The translations under genes and the position numbers were made by a program. 12,560 nt of DNA from Isohypsibius dastychi (Eukaryota; Tardigrada; Eutardigrada; Parachela; Isohypsibiidae): positions 1 to 12,560 of the forward strand of contig JAQIWT010001094.1 in assembly GCA_034696485.1 (NCBI GenBank). The letters run 5' to 3'. The notes beneath the pieces are model-generated. The model saw only the letters and a program-made list of their open reading frames with translations. It searched no databases and was not told the DNA's origin. This document shows, piece after piece, positions 8,649-12,560 of the stretch; position 1 is the first letter of the stretch; every line of letters begins with the position of its first letter.

Positions 8649-9555
8649 TCAACGGCAACACTTGATATTTGTCAGCTGCATACAGCAGCTCCTTGTTGCT
8701 TCAGTTGGAAGAAAAATCTGGATATCAGCAATGATTCGAAGATTTCCATCGACCAAGTATTTGAAAACTCGCCCGAACTGTGTCTTTTCCTGATCGCCGA
8801 GTTTTTCGCTCCAGGTGTGCAGATCTCCAAATTTCCACTGATACGGAAATGCATACTCTCTCCAGACCTGAGAACCCTCGAAAGACGTGGCTTTTTTGCC
8901 AACTCTGGGAGCGATTTGAGGTTTCATTGGCTGAAGCTCTACAACCAATGGGAGGGCTGGGTGACGTTCGTAGCAAGCGCCCGAAGACTCATTAATTTTG
9001 CGATCTAAAAGTCAACATTCTAGCCGGCTACATGCCACTCTCTCCCTTGAAGTAATGCATCTTGGATTCCAGCATCGGAGTTCTTAAACTTGACAGATCT
9101 CAGCTCCCCAGTAAAGTCGACCATGGATGACACTTTCTTAAATGTACAGTCGATTCGCATGGGGTAAATCACCAAATCCGTTTCAGATGTCGACACGATA
9201 GCGGCCATTTGACACACAGTTACATTCACAGGTGAAAAATACGTCGGCTTCTCATGGAGTCGTAAACAGTGTATCCGAGGATTGGATTGACTTTTTCAAT
9301 CCAGTGGATAGTGTTTTTCGATTGCATTCCCTTGCATTCACGCAATCCACCTTTGTCCGTGGCGCAACAGGAAGAAATTTTAGTTAGTGGCCTCTCATGT
9401 TGAATCATTCAAGGGAAAAGTCGTGGACATGCGCACATTTAGGGCACACCCTTCCTAGCGCTATAGACTCTACTGCCAAATCCTTGATATCTTTGTTTGG
9501 TGACGTAGGAAGCCCTTGTAGTTGGATGCCCCCCCCCTTTTTGGCGAGACTCCAT
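8649..9555 (-). pseudogene. Unrecognised Cys-containing gene with three frame breaks and one intron
   Basis: Coding-like blocks follow each other on the minus strand. The ATG at 9555 (MESRQKGGG) runs into a G9 tract (9537-9529). A frame shifted there gives IQLQGLPTSPNK...GRVCPKCAHVHDFSLE and stops at 9407. The next frame carries SCCATDKGGLRECKG and WIEKVNPILGYTVYD. About 9245 the sense moves again to HEKPTYFSPVNVTVCQ...GREWH. A 101-base intron (9031-8931; CAT|GTAGCC ... CTTCAG|CCA, phase 0) leads to the last exon, 8930-8649, with GSQVWREYAFPYQWKFGDL and LRIIADIQIFLPTE. Each break is cured by one added base. The intron removes stop codons and keeps phase. The CPKC and CC...C spacing could bind zinc or form disulphides. 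No family is recognised. It may be a decayed gene or an intact gene damaged by base-deletion errors. Confidence 0.45.
9529..9537. repeat. C9/G9 homopolymer at a frame break
   Basis: Nine C on the plus strand (G on the minus, coding strand) sit exactly where the frame opened by the ATG at 9555 must shift by one base to continue into the next coding-like segment. Confidence 0.7.
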
Positions 9556-9614
9556 CCCCTCCTCTTTTAGCGGGTTATTGAAATATTTGTTTGCCCTGCT
9601 TACTTCCAGAAGGA

Positions 9615-9945
9615 GTTCTTCGCAGCAACTCGATAATTACAGTGATTCAGTCACACTTCGACGCTCAAACAGGAATTCTCAACACACCCAGCAGCATATC
9701 TTTTGTTCTGGTTCGATTACCTAATGGTGTTTGTGCGCATTGGTATATCACGACTTGCTTTTCACAGCTGTTGAGACATAAGAACAATAAAGGCGTTTTA
9801 TCCTTGGGGGTAGTTTTAAGACAGTTGCGAAGAAACTTAATCTCACAGTGGATATAAATAGGATCCTTGCTATCATCCATTCAGCTCAGAATTTCATTTT
9901 GTTTTCCGATCAGTTTCAACAGTCTTCCGCATACTACCTCAAAGA
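9615..9945 (+). promoter_or_regulatory. Promoter and 5' UTR of trefoil gene 2
   Basis: TATAAATA lies at 9853-9860, 86 bases before the ATG, with a CAGCTG E-box at 9765-9770 followed by TTGAGACATAAGAACAATAA. The whole block aligns with 5094-5434, including GTTCTTC at the left edge, CTCAAACAGGAATTC, TTTTGTTCTGGTTCGATTA, GACAGTTGCGA and TTTCATTTTGTTTTCCGATC. Promoter and gene were therefore duplicated together. Confidence 0.7.
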
Positions 9946-10301
9946 ATGGCGAGGTTCGCGATGCTTCTTTGCCTCATGTTGGTGATGGTTGCGACTGGTA
10001 AGTACATTGTCTTATTCTGATGTCAATTGATATATTGAGAACAACTGATGAACCATTTATTTATTCGACTACATTCACTCGGTTCTCAGTTTTCGCCGCC
10101 AAGCCGGCAGCCGATCAATGTCGCTTCACGGATGGTGGCCGGCAGCAATGTGGGGCTACTGGAATCAAGGAAGCGGAGTGTAACAAGCTGTCCTGTTGCT
10201 GGAATCCAAAGGCTTCGACTGCCCATAATCAAGGATTCGTCCCGAGCTGCTTCAAGACAGTCACACAGTTGAACTTGAACCGACGAGCTGCTGCTGCGTA
10301 A
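9946..10301 (+). CDS. Secreted single-domain trefoil (P-type) protein, copy 2
   Basis: Exon 1 (9946-9997) encodes the signal peptide MARFAMLLCLMLVMVAT. A 92-base phase-1 intron (9998-10089, GTAAGT...TTCTCAG) and exon 2 (10090-10301) follow, giving 87 residues. The trefoil cysteines fall at the same residues as in copy 1 (28, 38, 48, 53, 54, 71), with the same 16-residue C5-C6 loop. From the first residue after the intron to the SCFK motif, 49 of 56 residues agree by eye with copy 1. The tails differ: this one ends in RRAAAA, copy 1 in MQRIL. Strong conservation of protein and exon layout, with more divergence in the intron, suggests both copies are under constraint. A secreted epithelial-protective or mucus-associated role is inferred from the family. 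A possible polyadenylation signal (AATAAA) lies near 10641. Confidence 0.9.
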
Positions 10302-10794
10302 ACAGTCAGCTTTGTAGACAATTATAAGTTCTGAGCCTGTTCTGCGTGAAGTCAATCTGTCCTTTCTTTCAACGCATGTGGTTTTGACAAGCTGAACCTG
10401 ACTGGCAATGAATGACCCACAACTATCACCTCGGGTGTTGATTAACTTGTGGACATGTTCAGGTACTGCAGTACGAGTGACCATGTATTCACCACCAAGA
10501 ACAGAGCTCTTCCATTGTACAGGTGTAACATTTTCGCTTCTCAAAACATGGCCTCACCTATAAGATACCGTACAACAAGAATGGTCTCTTTAGAAGGTGT
10601 CATCATATCCTATTGCAAGCAATTCAAACGAGCATAGTAAAATAAATCTTCGTTACTGGTTTTTACATACAGTACATGTACATGTAGTGTTACAACACGG
10701 CATTCGTTGTTTATACAACACCTCTATAGACCTTGATACAACAACTACCATGGTAGCTCAGCGTGCAATGGACAACAACGCGATAAATGAACGT
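10302..10794. other. Intergenic region between convergent trefoil 2 and Cys-rich peptide genes
   Basis: The left part, to about 10462, aligns with the 3' flank of trefoil gene 1 and marks the end of the duplicated unit. AATAAA sits near 10641. Palindromes TACATGTACATGTA (near 10675) and CTACCATGGTAG (near 10745) are present. No further gene is seen. Confidence 0.5.
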
Positions 10795-11019
10795 CTATTT
10801 AATGCAGCAAAATCGTTTACAGTTTCGGGGATTAAAGTTGTTCCCGATTTTGCGGTTACAAACACCTCGTTTGCAGTCGTTTCCACACTCCTGGCATGAC
10901 TTCGAAGGGATACTTTCGTTGCTCAAACAAGCGTTGTTCGACTGCTTTGCGCATTCACTCACAGAAATAACCATGCCGACGACGAGCAGGGTTACGAAGA
11001 GCAACGTAGCTTTCGACAT
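10795..11019 (-). CDS. Small secreted cysteine-rich peptide
   Basis: One coding exon gives 74 residues. Residues 1 to about 21-23 are a signal peptide (MSKATLLFVTLLVVGMVISV). The mature part is basic and has eight cysteines in the pattern C-10-C-2-C-3-C-4-C-12-C-3-CC (residues 31, 42, 45, 49, 54, 67, 71, 72), plus Cys23 at the likely cleavage site. The C...C...CC layout suggests a disulphide-stabilised peptide such as a defence, inhibitor or signalling peptide. I do not recognise the family, and the pattern alone does not decide among these. The ATG at 11019 is chosen because it starts the signal peptide and lies just inside the second exon. The 5'-UTR intron and TATA box are listed separately. 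It is convergent with trefoil gene 2. Confidence 0.7.
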   Translation of the reverse strand: MSKATLLFVTLLVVGMVISVSECAKQSNNACLSNESIPSKSCQECGNDCKRGVCNRKIGNNFNPRNCKRFCCIK

Positions 11020-11036
11020 CCTCACAAAACTCAAAT

Positions 11037-11105
11037 CTGGAAAAGGAGGATCAGCTTAAAAGATACAGAGAGGTCAATCTTGATGAAGTACATGAGCAAG
11101 CTTAC
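11037..11105 (-). other. 5'-UTR intron of the Cys-rich peptide gene
   Basis: On the minus strand the sequence reads GAAGAG|GTAAGC at 11105 and CCTCCTTTTCCAG at 11037, a consensus donor and a pyrimidine-rich acceptor, 69 bases apart. The acceptor lies 17 bases before the ATG. Confidence 0.65.
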
Positions 11106-11190
11106 CTCTTCAACGCAGATGCAAAAAAACTAAAGACAACGAAAAACTCAAATTTGTCAGGATCAATAGCAAACAATACATGATAACAAG

Positions 11191-11198
11191 CTTATATG
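11191..11198 (-). promoter_or_regulatory. Probable TATA box of the Cys-rich peptide gene
   Basis: The minus strand reads CATATAAG. A start about 30 bases downstream (near 11165) would give a UTR of roughly 60 bases before the 5'-UTR donor at 11105. Confidence 0.5.
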
Positions 11199-11985
11199 TG
11201 GCAACTATTTTGGTTTCTGCCGATCCGCGAATTGTTTTTTGTTTTGTTTCGATGTTTGCCACGGGTTTTTCCGCAATTATTACACGTGTATATTCTGAAG
11301 TCCCGCACCGAGCTTAAACATCATCACCGTTCCGTCAGTTTTTTAACCAGTTTTTGTCGCTGCAGGCATCGGTTTGTTCCATACCGCTAGCATTAACAGA
11401 AACAATTGTTTACGCGGGAAAGTTACATGAAAAACCTACTGGAAAAATTCGTAACCATTTCAGTAAACGTCAACACTTTTCTCCTAAATAAATGTCTGTA
11501 CAGCACATTCCAGGCTCTGTTAGTTTGACCTGTACCAGCCACAACGTCTCTTTTATGATTCTTCCATAATACACAGTAAGGTTAACCCAACGTCTTCCAT
11601 AACAGTTGTTGAACTGACCGCTGGGGAATCCTCTGTCGGAAGATAGTGTGGATGGAGTCTTGTTAATTTTGAACTTACGACATCATCAACTGAGCTAGAT
11701 GCATCGTACCATAGCCACAAGGGATTTCACCATGAGATGGTATGAATGGTCAGTCATAACAAACAACGAAAACGAAGTCGAGTCGTGCAACAAAAGGTGT
11801 CTGTATTTACTGTATGTAATGTTTGGAGCAGGAAAGCAGTCCATAAGCTTTGTCAATGACTGTGAAACTTACAGTATTGTAACAGTTCACCTGTTCTGCA
11901 ATTTGAATGTAACCAAACACAGTGCGATTTGTTCGGGTAATCATTCCGCTCAAAACCCAAAATGAATTCTTTTGAGTCAAATCCG
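11199..11985. other. Intergenic region, no gene supported
   Basis: The stretch is AT-rich. An 88-codon ATG frame at 11699-11965 has no signal peptide, domain or splice context and may be chance. No topoisomerase II exon was found on the minus strand here. Confidence 0.5.
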
Positions 11986-12130
11986 TACTCTATCCTCCCG
12001 ATAAATCGGTGGTATAGAGTTTTGATTTAGTCAATCAAGACTGCGGGGTCCGATTGGTACACAGACGCGGTGCGGTCCTGATTTACTGAATCAAAACAGC
12101 TTACCACCGATTTATCGGGAGGATAAAGTA
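11986..12130. mobile_element. Foldback MITE with about 60-bp terminal inverted repeats, TA flanks
   Basis: The left arm starts (TA)CTCTATCCTCCCGATAAAT at 11986. The right arm ends as its inverted copy at 12130, with ATTTATCGGGAGGATAAAG followed by TA. The arms agree over about 60 bases with a few mismatches, including the TCGGTGGTA and TTTTGATT blocks. They leave a centre of about 15-20 bases and no coding capacity. TA at both ends fits target-site use by Tc1/mariner-type elements, so this is probably a non-autonomous derivative. Outside the arms, CCCAAAAT plus an AATT-rich block is also present in inverted form, so the true ends could lie a little further out. Confidence 0.75.
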
Positions 12131-12333
12131 AATAATTGTATTTTGGGACGGATTGTTCTTAAAAAACCAAAAAAAACCCCTGATGAAACAAAATGAATCT
12201 CAGTTCCATAATTCGAAAATCCGTAGTTCCGATTGTTGGAAAAAATTGACGAAACAGTTTGTCAAACAAAAAAACTGGAATCCGGACGATCTAAAAACAA
12301 CTGAAACGCCAAGAAGAATTTCATATCCGGTAC
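12131..12333. other. Region downstream of the last visible TOP2 exon
   Basis: If the TOP2 exon ending at 12334 is read through instead of spliced, the frame continues 23 codons to a stop at 12262 without resembling topoisomerase II. Poly-T and poly-A tracts follow, up to the MITE. Confidence 0.45.
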
Positions 12334-12560
12334 CTCTCCTTCGCCCCGTTCACGTTGTTGTTTTCGTTCCTCAAGTCCTCTAAGGAGCCATTCCTTGCGC
12401 TCGTCGGCTTTCTTCTTATTAAAAGCCTGAAACCCAAAAAACCAGTTCATCCATTATTTCAAACCGAAAAGAACCGATATCTGGTACCAAATCAATGTGC
12501 TCGTCATCTTCCGGTCCACCATACCGGAAGTCGATCTGATGACGTTGAAGATCAGAGAAG
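12334..12560 (-). CDS. TOP2: DNA topoisomerase II, two exons, runs off the right edge; downstream part missing
   Basis: Exon A (12560-12488, open at the window edge) encodes DLQRHQIDFRYGGPEDDEH, and exon B (12426-12334) encodes AFNKKKADERKEWLLRGLEE. Together they match the eukaryotic topoisomerase II segment after the TOPRIM domain, where animal enzymes have RHRIQFKYSGPEDD followed by AFSKKK and DRKEWL. The 61-base intron between (12487-12427) keeps phase 0. The enzyme passes DNA duplexes through a double-strand break in the nucleus. The next family segment (YLTYNDFINKELILFS, entering the domain with the active-site tyrosine) is not found in any frame between here and the next minus-strand gene at about 11200. 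The visible copy therefore looks cut short after roughly residue 680 of about 1500. It may be a truncated paralogue or pseudogene, or a gene with a rearranged 3' half. Confidence 0.75.
12427..12487 (-). other. TOP2 intron
   Basis: The intron is GTACCAGATAT...GGGTTTCAG, 61 bases, phase 0. The donor GTACC departs from the usual GTRAG. The sequence after exon B begins almost identically (GTACCGGATAT). Confidence 0.65.

Noticed and set aside
9591-9857. Plus-strand frame in the trefoil 2 promoter
   Set aside because: It overlaps the conserved promoter block and TATA region, and the matching region of trefoil 1 does not keep a similar frame.
11699-11965. 88-codon plus-strand ATG frame beside the MITE
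   Set aside because: It has several Cys but no signal peptide, no paralogue in the window and no promoter-like sequence. Not enough to call.
11986-12130. Inverted repeat as a transcription terminator or tRNA-like structure
   Set aside because: The arms are about 60 bases long with TA flanks, which fits a foldback transposable element better than an RNA signal.
1-12560. CRISPR array, tRNA, rRNA or bacterial operon
   Set aside because: No regularly spaced repeats, cloverleaf or rRNA-like stretches were seen, and spliced animal-type genes rule out a prokaryotic reading.

Overview
This is eukaryotic, almost certainly animal, genomic DNA. The supported genes have short GT-AG introns (about 60-106 bases) with TTTCAG-type acceptors. 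Some have TATA boxes 60-90 bases before the start codon, and several encoded domains are animal-typical: trefoil, MARVEL and NET/ET. There is no sign of bacterial operons or ribosome binding sites. The compact layout (11 candidate gene units in 12.5 kb) suggests a small-genome invertebrate. A tardigrade or another compact ecdysozoan would fit, but this is a low-confidence guess.

Layout, left to right. (1) 338-1721, minus: a clean two-exon gene for a 436-residue coiled-coil protein with a BET-type NET (extra-terminal) domain and no bromodomain. (2) 2983-3696, plus: a four-exon gene for a four-helix MARVEL-type membrane protein; exons 3 and 4 are clean, but the model needs a one-base frame correction in exon 1 and a weak splice donor in exon 2. 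(3) 4444-4514: two adjacent hairpins. (4) 4761-5010: an orphan, TATA-less third copy of the trefoil promoter. (5) 5435-5776 and 9946-10301, plus: two paralogous two-exon genes for small secreted single-trefoil proteins, duplicated together with promoter and 3' flank. (6) 6440-7766, plus, between the trefoil copies: remains or poorly resolved exons of a Pro/Thr-rich secreted protein ending in a GPI-anchor-like tail. (7) 7953-8277, plus: a probable small two-exon gene for a 72-residue secreted basic peptide. (8) 8649-9555, minus: an unrecognised cysteine-containing gene whose frame is broken three times, each repairable by one added base. (9) 10795-11019, minus: a small secreted cysteine-rich peptide gene with a TATA box and a 5'-UTR intron, convergent with the second trefoil gene. 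(10) 11986-12130: a foldback MITE flanked by TA. (11) 12334-12560, minus: two exons of DNA topoisomerase II; the exons expected next, towards the catalytic tyrosine domain, are not seen before the neighbouring gene.

Together the middle of the window is a small cluster of secreted proteins: two trefoils, a mucin-like protein, a basic peptide and a Cys-rich peptide. This resembles an epithelial, mucosal or defence-type secretory locus, but that role is inference. The left and right ends are nuclear/chromosomal genes. No unambiguous new system is visible. The most useful leads are the trefoil duplication with its orphan promoter, the truncated TOP2, the bromodomain-less NET protein, and the recurring one-base frame breaks, which must be tested as assembly error versus real decay.
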